Shown: one piece after another, positions 11,297 to 24,022 of the stretch
How the letters are laid out: each line of letters starts with the position of its first letter
How positions within the stretch are numbered: position 1 is the stretch's first letter
From: Amborella trichopoda
Lineage: Eukaryota; Streptophyta; Magnoliopsida; Amborellales; Amborellaceae
Assembly (NCBI RefSeq): GCF_000471905.2
Contig: NW_006500357.1
Location: forward strand, 491,871-555,870
DNA: 64,000 nt
Direction: 5' to 3'
Notes under the pieces: generated by a model
What the model saw: the letters and a program-made list of their open reading frames with translations, nothing else
The model's database searches: none
What the model was told of the DNA's origin: nothing
Program-made: the position numbers and the translations under genes

Positions 11297-13232
11297 TGTT
11301 GGATTTATGTGGCGTTAAAGGCCTTATGAGTACTTGTAAAATGAAATGATATAGTGGAACATAAACTCAGTGGGAGTGTGGTCCCTCGTGGACCATACTA
11401 AGCAAACGATGGTTTGCTGATACCGATCTGTGCTTAACGATCTAGGCCAGTCGGTTGAAAAAAACCCATGTTAACTGGGCATGAAGAACAAACCGATGAG
11501 GGTTTATGGGTTAGCCCTTGATGAGGTCGGAGAGCATGCCCAGATGAGTGAGCCGAGGGATTGTGCGACACTTGTGTGTGATGGTAATCTACAGAGACAT
11601 GCTCGAAAACCTCATCCATGTACCATCACACGGCATGCATATTGATAGATGGTTCGAGAAAGCTAGAAATCCACCTTTTAGGGTGAAGTGTATGCATGTG
11701 CGAGTGGGTCATAGAACTGTGGTCGCATAAAGTCTTGGTGACCTTAACTTGTCTCTAAGGAAGGACCTATAATCCACAGACTGGGATTGCGACCCTTTAG
11801 TTCATCCGCCAGACTTTGGTGACTCGCTAATGAGCCTCTGCTTGGACTATGGGTCATGGGAAACACTGGGTCGGTTTGATAAAGCAAGTGTGGTCTGTAG
11901 TCCACAATTGAAGGTGGAGTGCCCCATGATTATCTATTCCTAAACCATATGGATCATTTCCTCATCAAATTAATTTAATTGTGATTGTTTTATGATGAAA
12001 ATTATTTTAATATTATTATTTGAATTTTTATGAATCTCTGGATATTTTATTTATAATTTTTTGATTTATAAAATTAAAGATATTGACTTTACAATTATTT
12101 AAATATTCAAATAATATTATAAAATCTTTTTATTAATTTTAAATATATAAAAATATCATGGGGCCCTTTATGCATATGAGCCCGCCATATTTTTTGAAGG
12201 TGGGGCCCATGAGTGTCTCCCTTAGGTGGCACGCCCCACCCTTATTCTCTTTCCTATTTTTTGGTGATATGGCATATAGTCATATGGTTAGAAGATATTG
12301 ACTAAATATTGACTTGATATATCTTTGAAAGATTTTGTAGAAAGATTGAGTAGACTTATGCTATTTTATGGTATACACAATATTTTGTTTAGATTTAATT
12401 ATTTAATTTCTATTTATGAGAAAATGGTTTAGGAAAGGAGGATAATAGTTCATGCACCTTCCATAATGTTGATAGCCCATCTATGGAATGAATGACTCAG
12501 ATCTCTCATCCCACAAGTCACTTTTGATCGACGGTCTATGTTCAATCTCATAAGAAGGGGCAAGCCAAGGAAATAAGAAATCCTAATCTTATTCAAAGCT
12601 TATAAAAATAGATTGTCTCTACCAAAAAATCTGCACACCTTATCTTTCTATCTCTCTATTAAGAAAATTTCTCTCTCTCATGTTTGATCTATCTTTCCCA
12701 CATTGTGAAAGAACCTAAGGGTTTAGGTTATGAAGTTCTTCTCTCCTATCTTTCAAATATGGATTTACGGCTAAGGGTTTTAGGGTTTAGCAAAAAGAGA
12801 ATCCATCTCTCTCAAACTAGGTTGCTAAGAGAATTCACCTAGAGTTTGAGTTTGTGATCAAAGGTGTTCATGTTCTATTGGTGTGACTTGGGTCGAAATT
12901 TGCTTTTTCGATTCAAGATTGAAGCTAAACCGTTGATCCCGTGCCATCGGATGGTGGTGACTCGGTGTGGAGTGTAATAAGCCCAGTTGAGGAAATCTTC
13001 GGCACTCTTCTTTTTGTTTCTTGCAATCTTATCTTTTTATTCTCAAGCATAGTGCATAGTTGTTTCAATAGCATCAAGTTGTTAAGATCTTGGTTTTATT
13101 ATTATGTTGATTTTATTTTGAAATTTATCTTATTATAATAAAGACCACCTGTAAGTGATCTTTATTCAAATGAAAGGGGTGAAAAAAAAAAAATGTACTC
13201 CCTGATAAAAGATCACATAAGTCTTTCTTTCA
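11297..13232 (+). repeat. 5' LTR of Copia element
   Basis: Starts TGTTGGATTTATGTGGC and ends CTTTCTTTCA immediately before the primer-binding site. Length 1936 bp. It matches 17103-19107 in the same orientation and 4438-6348 in the opposite orientation. The short open frames inside it are not genes. Confidence 0.9.
12601..12610 (+). promoter_or_regulatory. Predicted LTR TATA box
   Basis: TATAAAAATA, conserved at 18605-18614 in the 3' LTR and as CTATAAATA in the solo LTR. The conserved position in three copies supports a promoter function for the retrotransposon. Confidence 0.45.
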
Positions 13233-13233
13233 T

Positions 13234-13247
13234 TGGTATCAGAGCTA
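13234..13247 (+). other. Primer-binding site (initiator Met tRNA type)
   Basis: TGGTATCAGAGC, preceded by one or two T residues, directly after the 5' LTR. This is the classic Copia primer site complementary to the 3' end of plant initiator methionine tRNA, from which minus-strand cDNA synthesis starts. Confidence 0.9.
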
Positions 13248-16200
13248 TTGATACTTGATGCCATTAATTATCTTTTCTCTTTATTGAGTTTAGATCAAGC
13301 TTGGAAATGAGATATAAGAAAGCTAATGACCTTTGTGGTCAAGAAATATACCCACGATTAAGAATTATTGAAATATTCCAATACCGAAAAGGCACTTTGC
13401 GTAATGAGTATTCTTAGCTATTTTGGAGTAGAGATATAAAGAATACTATTACATACTTTAGTGATATTTTGTGTATTTAAGAGTAGGATTTACCTGAAAA
13501 ATTTCAGAGATCCTATAGGAATTAAGAGTTATGGACTCAACAATGAAGGGTGTCAATTCTAACCATGTAAAATTCAGGAAGTGTCTATTGAGTTTCGTAA
13601 TTTTTCTCACCAATCATATGATTTTATTTCTAGCTAAAATTGGACTGTGACTCACAAAATTGAGTCTACTTTTAAACAAAAAATGTTTCATCAAGAAAGT
13701 CCTTGTGGTTTGAAAGATATGATCAATTTATTGAAAGATGTGCAAGTGTTGTTTTCTGCAACGAAAATTATTTTCATGACTTGGAAGTTAAGATTTAATT
13801 TCTATTATTAACATAATGTTTTCACATTAAGTTTTTAACTTTCATTCTGAGTCTAATTTGTAATAAAATTTATTTGAAAGAGAAATATCTATGGAAAGAG
13901 AGGAATAAAAATTTTAGATTGAAAAGATGTCATATTGAATTTTCTATAATTTGGTATGTCCTTCATTGAAGATATGAATACCTATATTTATAAAGCCTAC
14001 TTAACATAATGATATAAGGCCGTTGAAAATATATATGTTACTAATATGTGTCTAATTTCAAACAAAATTAGTTTGAAAGGAAAACTGTATGATGGTAGAG
14101 AGAAATGACAATTTTACTAGATAGTGTTCATCCTGAAATTCTGCAGTATGATTTATTTTACGACGTAAATGTCACTTATTTATTTTTTTGAAGAAAAATA
14201 TTATTTAGGATTCAAACTATGATGTTATGATTTGGTTTTGAGTCTATTTTTCAACACAATATATCTCAAGAAAAAATTCTGAGGATTGAGAGAAACAAAT
14301 TTTTTATTGAGAGGTGCTCAACCTGATTTTCAATTAAAAAAATTACATTGTGACTTAAATGTCTCTAAAATGAATATCCACTAAATGGTATGATTTTGGG
14401 ATGGAACTGAGCACTATTTTATATTCTTTTGAGTCTATTTCAATACTTAAAAGGATTCGAAGATTAACTCTTTGTGAGTTGAAAGATATCATATTTTTAT
14501 CATGGGATGCTCAAGTTATATTCTGCAGTAAATTAAGACGATGTGGCATATTAAGACACATCTTTGGATTCATAATTATGAAGACCTTTTTTTTTGGGCT
14601 CATTGAAAAATGTTTTATAGTGTGCTATGAGTATGATTTATTATAATAAAACTTCAGAGAGAGGTACTCCAGAGTTGACAAGATATGATACTCTATGTGA
14701 AGAGTATTCGATTTGGGAATAGCAGAAAGAAGAAGAAACACAATACCTATAAAAACATTTTGGTTTCTTCAAAATGAATGGATATATAGAGAGACTTGGT
14801 GATAGCATAGAAGCACTAAAGATCAGTGGAAGAATCGAAATTGTGATATTTGAAATAATGGGATGAAGAAGATATTTTCTTCGGTGTAAAACAGGAGAAT
14901 CCAAGTGCCGAAGAGATGGACACTTTGTGACATGTGAAACCAATGACCAATATATTCTCCATCAGTTACGTGCACTTTCAAGATCACAAAAGCTTGTCAA
15001 ACAAGTGAAAGCGATTAATCAAGAAAGCTTAGGTACCACATTATATGGTTTTGAGGTATGAAATCTATCCCACATTATATGGTAAGGTCATATTGGGAAA
15101 TGTTATATATGGAAAAAGGATTCAATAACTTTATTTAATGTACTTTGGTTATATTTTGGCTAATTGTTTTATGAATATGTATGAAGCGTATGGACATTAA
15201 GTGATAAGTGCTAACAAATTTTAAAGTGTTTGTTTTGAATACCTTGTGTTTTTGTGCCTCCTTGTGCTTGAGTATGAACTAATTATGGTAGTGATACACA
15301 TGGAGATGTGATTTGATCAAGGGCTTTGAGCCCTAAAGATGAAACACGAGAGATGGGTATGGCTCATTCAAAAAATGTAAGCACAAATGGAGTGTTCTGA
15401 TGGAACTTGGTCTTGGTGACCATCCTTTCAATAATGTCTATAATATGATGTGTTGTATGTGATGATGATCTCTTGATAAATTCTCCATAATTGCCAAAAA
15501 GGAAGTATTTTGTCAAGGCTTTAATATACATTATTTAGTCGCGCTTTATTTTGGATAAAATTATAAAATGGTATATACGATTTGTTTTTATGGCTATGAA
15601 CTTGACTTGGTAGGAAATTAAATGTGAATGCGGTAAAATGGTTTATGAAGGCTAAGCATGTATTTTATAATTAAATTAGATGATTTGAGAAAAGCCTAAG
15701 TCTATGAATATGGTTTTGAGAAAACCACATAGTCTTGCAAGGTCTATGAAGTTTTTATGAAAATAATTTTAAACTGTCATACTATTATATAACTATTGCT
15801 TGTGAATGCATATATATATATATACCAAGTCAAATTTTTTTATTAAAAAGAAAAACATTATGTCTTGAAGGTATTTATAAAAGTAGGAGAAAAACTATCA
15901 TGCACTATTTTTTTTAAATACCTATATGTTTTGACCCATGTTTCTAGTTATTTAGAATCCTTGATTACTTAAGACTTTGGACCATAGGGAATGTTGTAGA
16001 AATACCATCATGTTGAGCTTCTCTGACACATATTGTGTCCATTAGATAACTTGGTTTGTATGAATTTACTGCCAAGATGTCTAGTATGGTTGAACATTTG
16101 TGGTTCATGAAGGTTTTTGCATATTGTGAAACCAACGAGTATTAAATTATATATTGCATGAGACTTGATATGCTACTTTATGATATATGCATAATAATGT

Positions 16201-16260
16201 TGAGAATGTATATGTTGTATGTGCAATAATTGAGTGGGAGCTGCTACAGTCCCACGTTTT
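13248..16260 (+). other. Decayed Copia interior
   Basis: AT-rich sequence with stops in all frames. I could not recognise gag zinc knuckle, protease, integrase or RT motifs. Open frames at 14401-14646 and on the minus strand at 14641-14943 do not resemble any family. Either strongly mutated coding sequence or a non-autonomous interior. Confidence 0.5.
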
Positions 16261-16267
16261 TTTGAGC

Positions 16268-16654
16268 TGCTTGGATATTCAGATATACAGGTACAAGCTC
16301 TCTTACAGATCCAGATGATACGAATTCTACATCTGGATATGTGTTCATGCTTGGAGGAGGTGCAGTTTCTTGAAAATCAAAGAAATATGATGTGACAAAA
16401 TTGTACACCATGAAGGCAGAGTACGTAGCGTGTTGTTTGGTGACCGAGGAGGTCGTATGGATTAAGAAATTTCTTAATCGACTTGACTTTTACATCGTAC
16501 GTTGTGAGGTAGTAATAATTTTTTGCGACCGCACAGTGACGATATGCATGTCAAAGGAGCCACGATTCCATAAGAACTCCAAGCAAATAAAACCTTGTTT
16601 TTATCACCTGAGGAATGATGTGAGATTGCCAAAGATTGAGATCCAGATAAACTA
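16268..16654 (+). pseudogene. Copia RNase H domain remnant
   Basis: The translation contains the hallmarks of the Copia RNase H: STSGYVFMLGGGAVS, then KSKKYDV, then YTMKAEYVACC with the catalytic-region glutamate (the SSTEAEY-like motif), EEVVWIKKFL, a FCD motif and HKNSKQIKPCFYHLRND near the end. In an active element this domain degrades the RNA strand of the RNA-DNA hybrid. A TGA follows GGGAVS and a frameshift precedes the SGYVF block, so it is inactive. The position just upstream of the polypurine tract and 3' LTR is the normal Ty1/Copia order. Confidence 0.88.
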
Positions 16655-17092
16655 AATATTCCAGTGGTAGCACCTGCTAGTATTGACATGCCAAATGGGA
16701 CAATAGACTATAATGTTGTTCACCCACGAAACCCAAATATTTGGTGTCCGTTGTATGGCTACAAAAGGGAGCAGCTTATTTGAAGAACTCTTTTGAGCCC
16801 ATAAACATATGACCCCATGCGATGAGGGTACGTGATGGTCTTTTACGACAACAGGTCCATGATTCGCAATGCGATGTAAAAGATGAGCTACAACCATTTT
16901 TGAGATGAGATCCGAGCAAATAAGAGAAAATGTATTGCCTCTATAAATCTTTTGTGAAAGGATTGATGACGAAAGACATGATTAATATATTGAGAGAATA
17001 AGTAAAAATATTTGAGAGAGATTGTAATTGGGAAAGAGAGAGATGAGAATAAGAGAAAGTGAGAAAAATGGAATGTAATGCATTCAAAGGCC

Positions 17093-17102
17093 AAGTGGGA
17101 GA
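17093..17102 (+). other. Polypurine tract of Copia element
   Basis: AAGTGGGAGA immediately before the 3' LTR, the usual plus-strand primer of plant Copia elements. Confidence 0.75.
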
Positions 17103-19107
17103 TATTGGGTTTATGTGGCCTTTAAAGGCCTTATGAGTGCTTATAAAATAAATGATATAGTAGAACATGAACTCAGTGGGAGTGTGGTCCCTCGTAGACC
17201 ATATTAAGCAAACGATGGTTTGCTGATACTGATCTATGCTTAATGTTCTAAGCCAGTTTTTTGGAAAAAACCCATGTTACTTGGGCATGAAGAACAAACC
17301 GATGAGGGTTTATGGGTTAGCCCTTGATGAGGTCGGAGAACATGCCCGGATGAGTGAGCCGAAGAACTGTACGACCCTTGTGTGTGATGATGACCTACAG
17401 AAACAGGGGCCAAAACCTCATCCATGTATCATCACATGGCATGCATATCAATAGATCGTTTGGGAAAACTAGAAATCCACCTTTTAGGGTGAAGCGTATG
17501 CATGTACGAGAGATGCCCTATGCGCCATAAAGCTGTGGTCACATAAAGTCTTGGTGACCACCCTTGTGTGTGATGGTGGCCTACAGAAACAGGGGCCAAA
17601 ACCTCATCCATGTACCATCACACGGCATGCATATCAATAGATCGTTTGGAAAAACTAGAAATCCACCTTTTAGGGTGAAGCGTATGCATGTGCGAGAGAT
17701 GCCCCTATGCGCCATAGAGCTGTGGTCACATAAAGTCTTGGTGACATTAACTTGTCTCTAAGGGAGGACTTGTAACCCACTGGCTGGGATTGCGACCCTT
17801 TGGCTTATCTGTCAGACTTTGGTGACCCGCTAATGAGCCCATGCTTGGACTGTATGTTATGGAAAACACTGGGTCGGTATGATAAAGCAAGTGTGGTATG
17901 TAGTCCACATATGAAGGTGAAGTGCCCCATGACTGTTGATTCTTAAACTATATGGTTCATTTTCCCATCAAATTAACTTAATTGTATTTGTTTTATGATG
18001 AAAATTATTTTAATATTATTATTTGAATTTTATGAACCCCTGGATATTTTATAATTTTTGGATCTATAAAATTAAAGATATTGATTTTACAATTGTTTCA
18101 ATATTCAAATAATATTCTAAAATATTTTTATTAATTTTAAATATATAAAAATATCATGGGAGCCCATTGTGCACATGGGCTTACCATATTTTTAAAAGGT
18201 GGGGCCCATGAGTGCCTCCCTTGGGTGGCACTCCCCACCCTTATTCTCTTTCCTATTTTTTGATGATATGACATATGGCCATATGGTTAGAAGATGTTGA
18301 CTAAATATTGAGTTGATATATCTTTGAAAGATTTTGTGGAAAGATTGAGTAGACTTGTGCTATTTTATGGTATGCACAATATTTTGATTAGACTTAATTT
18401 ATTTAATTTCTATTGATGAGAAAATGGTTTAGGAAAGGAGGATAATGGTTCATGCACCTTCCATAATGTTGATAACTCATATATGGAATGGATGGCTCAA
18501 ATCTCTCACCCCACAAGTCACGCTTGATCAACGGTCTATGTTCAATCTCACAAGAAAAGGCAAGCCAAAGAAAACCCTAAGAAACCCTAATCTTATTCAA
18601 AGCCTATAAAAATATATTGTCTCTACCAAAAAATCTCTACACCTTATCTTTTTATCTTTCTTTTTTAAGAAAGTTTACCTCTCTCATGTTTGATCTCTCT
18701 CTCCCACATTGTGAAAGAACCTAAGGGTTTAGGTTATGGAGTTCTTCTCTCCTATATCTCAAATATGAATTTACGGCTAACGGTTTTAGGGTTTAGCAAA
18801 AAGAGAATCTATCTCTCTCAAACTAGATTGCTAAGAGAATTCACCTAGGGTTTAAGTTTGTGATCAAAGGGGTTCATGTTCCATTGGTGTGGCTTGTCGA
18901 AATTTGCTTTCCCAGTTTGAGATTGAAACTAGACCGTTGATCTTGCGCCATCGGATGGTGGTGACTCGATGTGGGGTGTAATAAGCCTAGTTGAGCTAAT
19001 CTCCGTCACGCTTCTTTTTGTTTCCTACAATCTTATCTTTTACTCTTAAGCATAGTGCATAGTTGTTTCAATGGCATCAAGTTGTTAAGATCTTGGTTTT
19101 ATTGTTA
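17103..19107 (+). repeat. 3' LTR of Copia element, truncated, with internal duplication
   Basis: Begins TATTGGGTTTATGTGGCC (TG mutated to TA) and follows the 5' LTR to about 19107, where it stops matching; the last roughly 120 bp are missing. A tandem duplication is present inside (17375-17745) that the other two LTR copies lack. Confidence 0.88.
17375..17745 (+). repeat. 186-bp tandem duplication inside the 3' LTR
   Basis: 17375-17560 and 17561-17745 are near-identical, both starting CCCTTGTGTGTGATG and ending AAGTCTTGGTGAC. The junction lies in the word TTGGTGACC. Neither the 5' LTR nor the solo LTR has the second copy. Confidence 0.85.
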
Positions 19108-19140
19108 GTCGTGGGAGGCAAGGCACACAGGGGATAGGGG

Positions 19141-19290
19141 NNNNNNNNNNNNNNNNNNNNNNNNNNNNNNNNNNNNNNNNNNNNNNNNNNNNNNNNNNNN
19201 NNNNNNNNNNNNNNNNNNNNNNNNNNNNNNNNNNNNNNNNNNNNNNNNNNNNNNNNNNNNNNNNNNNNNNNNNNNNNNNNNNNNNNNNNN
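19141..19290. other. Assembly gap (150 N)
   Basis: Run of N. The 33 bases before it (from about 19108) do not match the LTR seen in the other copies and may be a gap-edge artefact. Confidence 0.95.
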
Positions 19291-20796
19291 TTTTTATCTC
19301 TTCATCAAGATGAAATCCAAGACACTAATGAGCTGGGGAAAAGGGAGCTAGAAAGATCTATAATTAGGATATTAGTGCTCAAAATTAAGCATGTTAGATG
19401 TTGATTTTAGGATGAAGTGGCATTCGAACTATGGTTTTTCCTCACCCAATTAACTAAGAAACACGTGTTTCATTCTTCCCACATACGCGCTAAATTAATA
19501 GGGTCTTTTAATTTAAACAAGACTGCAAAGATGATCCTCTACTTACAAGCCCCGCCATAGTGGATTTCACGTGGAAACCTCAATAATTGTAGTCCAAAAG
19601 TACATCCTTTTATTCAGCCAAAAAAAAAGAACCATCCCTTTCATATAAGGGATTGTTAAATGTCAAATTAGATCAATTGGGAAATATCATGAAGTTCAAT
19701 ATTTTTATTTTATTTTTTAGCATTTTGAGTCTAGTCAATGATACTTTTACAATCACTTGATTTGACATATGACGGATGAGTATTTGCGACATCTTTATGC
19801 TAGAAGTAAATGGTCTCTTTCTATACTTTTTATGTTACATAGATGTTCTTATTCCAAAAGTGTAAAGGGCAAACAAAGGGCAATCATAAAATTTTAAGCC
19901 CATTCAAATTTGTAGGCGAACTTGCATCCAAATAAGGGTAAGTGAGTTGGCCGGTTCATCTCTTTTTATAAATTATCCTTACAAAATCCATCTTAGACAT
20001 TGATTTTGGATCCAAAAATTTAGAGGCTAAGAATCTTAACCATGGGAATATGAAGATATTTAAAAAACATTAAATAAAAAAATTAGGGCCACCATTATTC
20101 CACATCTATCTTTAAAATGGATGTTTGATGCATCAACAATGTTTATGTTGAACTACGTTGCCCAATGCATACGACACTTTCCCTTCAAATGATTTTAGGA
20201 GCTTGGGCGCACCTATATCAGGCCTCAAGTGTCTAGGTTTCTAGATGTCCAATAGTCAATGGAAAAGCCATTAAAGAGTTAGGAGCCTCAGCCTTAAATA
20301 TGTGGCGCTCGGTCATTTTTCCATTTTGAATGATTAAGGACCCAAAAAAATATCCAAACTTATCTTCTTGACACCCAAGGATCAAGCTTTGTAAAAAAAA
20401 AAAAAAAATTGGATCCTTAGACCTCAATAGTGTCATCTCAGCATGGAAATTAGCCTGCTAATTTCAATGAAGCCCATCAAATTTCCAGCATTTTAGGCAA
20501 GTTGACAATGGGCTGGGCTAGGTTAGGACCATGACAAACCCTACCCTGCCCAATCCTATATATTTTTTGTGTTTTATAGGCCTAGCCCAGCCCGGCCCGA
20601 CCTAACTAAGACCAATGCTATAGGGACCTTGCTTGGTCCAAACCTAGGACAGGTCTAGGTTGGCTGTCCTGTTTTTAGTGCCAATTTTGGGGACTCCAAA
20701 TCCAAATTTCTACCATTAAAATAGATTTACAAGGGTTTAAAATAGTCAGATACTCATTCGATAAAAATTGAGCGATTGAGGAAGATGTCGTATATA
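19291..20796. other. Unassigned AT-rich sequence
   Basis: No coding sequence recognised. Contains a third degenerate copy of the repeat tail near 20020-20140 (CATCTATCTTTAAAATGGATG). A strong inverted repeat lies at 20510-20593 (separate entry). Confidence 0.35.
20510..20593. repeat. Perfect 13-bp inverted repeat (hairpin)
   Basis: GGGCTGGGCTAGG at 20510-20522 and its exact complement CCTAGCCCAGCCC at 20581-20593, with a 58-base loop. GC-rich arms in an AT-rich setting. Confidence 0.75.
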
Positions 20797-21322
20797 CAAT
20801 TAGAGTTGGGTGGACGAGGTGGAGATATGCAATTCTAATTTTATGTTAAATACCAATGAACCTGATGGGCAAGATCTGTGGGATAGCTGTGCGACCAGTT
20901 TTAGTCTATGGGGAAGAATGTTGGGCGATCAAACAATAATATACCTAGAGAATTTGTGTAGCGCAGATGAGGATGTTAAGATGGATAAGTGGCAAGACAA
21001 GACGAGATAGAATTCGAAATTAATACATTTAGGAAAATTTAGGCGTAGCACCAATAGGCGATAAGATAAGAGATAGTAGACTTGGATAGGTTGGCCATGT
21101 GTGGCAAATACTCAGTACAATACCTGTTAGGAGGTACATAGCAGGTGCGAGTTAATTCAAGTGGAAGGCTTAAAAAAGGCAAGGGGTGGGCCCAAAATGA
21201 CATGATGGGAAGTAGTGAGAAAAAAAATGGAGACTTATGGACTTATTCAGTGTATGCCCATTAATAGAGTAGAATGACATACTAGGTTTCGTGTTGCCAA
21301 CCTCAATAGTTGATAAAAGGTT
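20797..21322 (+). pseudogene. 3' end of a LINE (non-LTR retrotransposon) reverse transcriptase ORF
   Basis: Interrupted translations give the typical C-terminal region of plant LINE RT proteins in order: an AVRPVLVYGEECWAIK block, then RMLRWISGKTRRDRIRN, then GVAPIGDKIRDSRLRW, a GHV-type word, and near 21250-21320 a DRVEW..RIRVAN tail. The catalytic palm is upstream and absent, so this is a 5'-truncated copy, as is usual for LINEs. Stops and frameshifts are frequent. The style resembles RTE-type plant elements, by inference only. Confidence 0.8.
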
Positions 21323-22742
21323 TTGACATATACACATTTCCTTGTGGTATGAAAATGTCACAGCAAAAGACCATGGTGAGGAGATTTTTTTACTCATAAG
21401 TTTTTGAAAAATAGTTGAGCATTATTTCCGACTTTAAACCTTTTTGGCTTAGTTCAGCTATAGGAATTGCACTTGAGATGTAGTGTTGTAAAATGTCTAG
21501 TGCTAAACACTCAAGCCCAAGCTCGATTTCTAGTATAATCATTTTTACTTTCTCTTGTATACCATTTCAAAGAAAGAAAAAAACATTATTTGTTCGTAAA
21601 TCTAGATATAATCATCTACCAAATGGACGGTCTAGAGTTAATCTAAGAAGAATGACCAATTTAGTACATCTTTTGACCTTCCTACAAATTTATTTATTTT
21701 TTTCCTTCTTGAATTTGATCCCAAGAGATGAAAACGAATTGAAAATTTGGAATTTAAGTCTCTTGGTTGGGGACCAAATGGGCACTCTCGTACTGTAGTG
21801 CATGTAAACAATGTAGACCTACAGGTACTTAGTTTATTTATAAAATCTCAAAAACTAAAAAATAAAGTTCTACAAAACTTTGAGTTGTGTTCATTCTCGT
21901 GATTATCTAAATCAAGGGCCTGAGTTAAAGATGTTCATGGAATAAAAATTTTATTCATGCTATTTTATTTTTTTACCGTAAAGTTAGGATGAAATCTATA
22001 AGGCCGAGGCTCTATGAAAACAAAATAAAGTTTCACTTCAAATCCTTGTCTGGAAAGCACTTTCGACAACATAAATCTCTATAATGATTCTAAAATAAAT
22101 TTAGAGTTTCAATCCTATTTTTTTTTCATAAATATAATGTTCAAGCTAAGATGATCGATGTAAAGGTTTTTTAATGCTTGAATTGCAGTTGTCAATGAGT
22201 TACGAGGTGAGACTTTATTTATTTTGATAGGGCTGCAGCTCTATTAAACCATTTTCCATTTAATGTGAGGGCAACATATCGATGTGACAAAAATGTGACT
22301 ATTAATAAAAATATGGAGCCTAAAATAGGGCGAGAACAAACGGAGCTCTAAGGTGATCGGTGAGTAAAAGTAAGGAGTTTACTTTTGAAGTTATGTTGGA
22401 ATTTCAGCGTGTGTAGTGTACTTCCAGGGGTGTACACTATACACTTACTCTGAACTACCTACCATTTTTTCTGGCCGTAATTTTGGTATCCAACTTGAAA
22501 TCACAAAACGTTCAACCATAAAAATAAATAAATAAATAAGTTGAATAATCCTTGGTGTTTATTTTTATTGGGCTAATATAGGGTGGCATCTGACTTTTTT
22601 ATTTTTTATTTTTCAGTTTGAATTGAGGTTATCCACCCAGGGCACTAAAAATGGAATTCGTGATGGTATGATATAATCTAATTTATTTTTGGTACAGGAA
22701 CGCGATTATTTCTGATTACCAAATATAAAATCTAGCAGCTAA
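21323..22742. other. Unassigned AT-rich sequence
   Basis: Open frame 21493-21798 has no family resemblance and low-complexity composition. No repeats or RNA genes recognised. Confidence 0.35.
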
Positions 22743-24022
22743 GGGCCCATTTGGATATCTGGATTTCTCAATCCTAGGAAAGGTCACTCCTGGAATTGAG
22801 ATTTCCTAAAATTGAAATTTCCTGAAAATGTCATTTCCATGTTTGGATCGCATCTTATAGAAATAAAAAAAAATACAAATTCCCTATTTGGATTGTCTAG
22901 AATATCTTTTTCTTGGAAATACAAATTCTCTGTCTCTCAAAATTTTGAGATAGTCTCTCTCTAAAATTTTAATACACTCTTCAAAAAGTTAAAATTTAAA
23001 ACAGTTTCTCTCTACAAATTTTATGTACTTTTTCTCTCTAAAATTTGATATATAGTCTCTCTCTCTAAAATTTTGAGATACTTTCTCTCTTAAACGTAAA
23101 ATTTAATATAGTTTCTCTCTATAAAAATCTTGAGATCTTTTCTCTCTCTAAACAATTTTTGATAATTTCTCTTTCTAAACAATTTCAAGTAGTTTCGTTT
23201 TCTAAAATATGATATAGTTTCTCTCTCTAAGAAATTTTAGGTACTCTCTCATCTAAATTTTGATATAGTTACTTTCTCTAAAATTTTAAGATGCTTTCTC
23301 TCTCTAAAACTTAAATTTTTAGTTTTCCTCTTTAACATTTTTAGGTAGTTTCTTTATCTAAAATTTTAATATAGTTTCTTTCTCTAAAATTTTAATGTAC
23401 TTTCTCTCTTTAAAACTTACAATTTGAGATAGTTTTTCTATCTTAATATTTTCAAATAATTTCTCTCTCTAAAATATTTAGGTACTTTCTCTATCTAAAA
23501 TTTGATATACTTTTTCTATCTAAAAATTGGTATAGTTTCTCTCTCTAAAGTTTTAATGATATTTCACTCTCTAAAACTTAAAATTTTATATAGTTTCTCT
23601 CTCTAAAATTTTAATATGATCTTCCTAAAACTTTAAATTTGAGATAATTTTTCTCTCTAAAAATTTGAGATAGTTTCTCTCACTAAAAAAATTTGTATAT
23701 TTTCTCTATCTAAAAGTTTTTGTATTGTTTCTCTTTAAATATTTTTATCTCTTTAAAAGTTGATATAGTTTATCTCTCTAAAATTTTAATATTTTTTGTT
23801 GTTCTTCGACAACAAAATTGATCATTTTAATGAAATGTCAATTCCATCTATTTTGATGGAATTGAGATTTCCAAAATTTAGGCTTAAAATAAGCATTCAA
23901 GAATCCCACGGAAATCTCAATTTCAACAAAAATGTCAATTCTAAGTGAACCAAACACGATTGGCCTAGCTTTTCCAAAAAAAGTGACTCCTAGAAATCTG
24001 AATCCAATGAGCCAAACGAGCC
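22743..24022. mobile_element. TIR element of Tourist/Harbinger style with CT-rich minisatellite core
   Basis: The left end starts GGGCCCATTTGGATATC and the reverse complement of the right end starts GGCTCGTTTGGCTCATTGG. Both then continue with an imperfectly matching GGATTTCT...CCTAGGA...GTCACT and with shared 'AATTGAGATTTCC' words. TAA precedes the left end, the usual 3-bp PIF/Harbinger target, but no matching TAA follows the right end, so the border is eroded or the class is wrong. No transposase is present, so it would be non-autonomous. Confidence 0.5.
22930..23795. repeat. CT-rich minisatellite, unit about 27 bp, about thirty degenerate copies
   Basis: Repeated phrase close to TTTCTCTCTCTAAAATTTTG plus ATATAG. 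Units vary in length and have drifted. The array lies entirely within the TIR element at 22743-24022. Confidence 0.85.

Larger units (their letters stand above)
11297..19107 (+). mobile_element. Copia (Ty1-type) LTR retrotransposon with long LTRs, decayed
   Basis: Two direct repeats of about 1.9-2.0 kb flank a 3.9-kb interior. The 5' LTR is followed by a primer-binding site complementary to initiator Met tRNA, and the 3' LTR is preceded by a purine tract. A Copia RNase H remnant lies near the 3' end of the interior, as expected for the Ty1 order (gag-PR-INT-RT-RH). gag, protease, integrase and most of RT could not be recognised; the interior is shorter than usual for a full element and full of stops. 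The two LTRs have many point differences and one carries a 186-bp duplication, so the insertion is not recent. The 3' terminus is lost at the assembly gap, so the target duplication cannot be checked. Confidence 0.88.
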
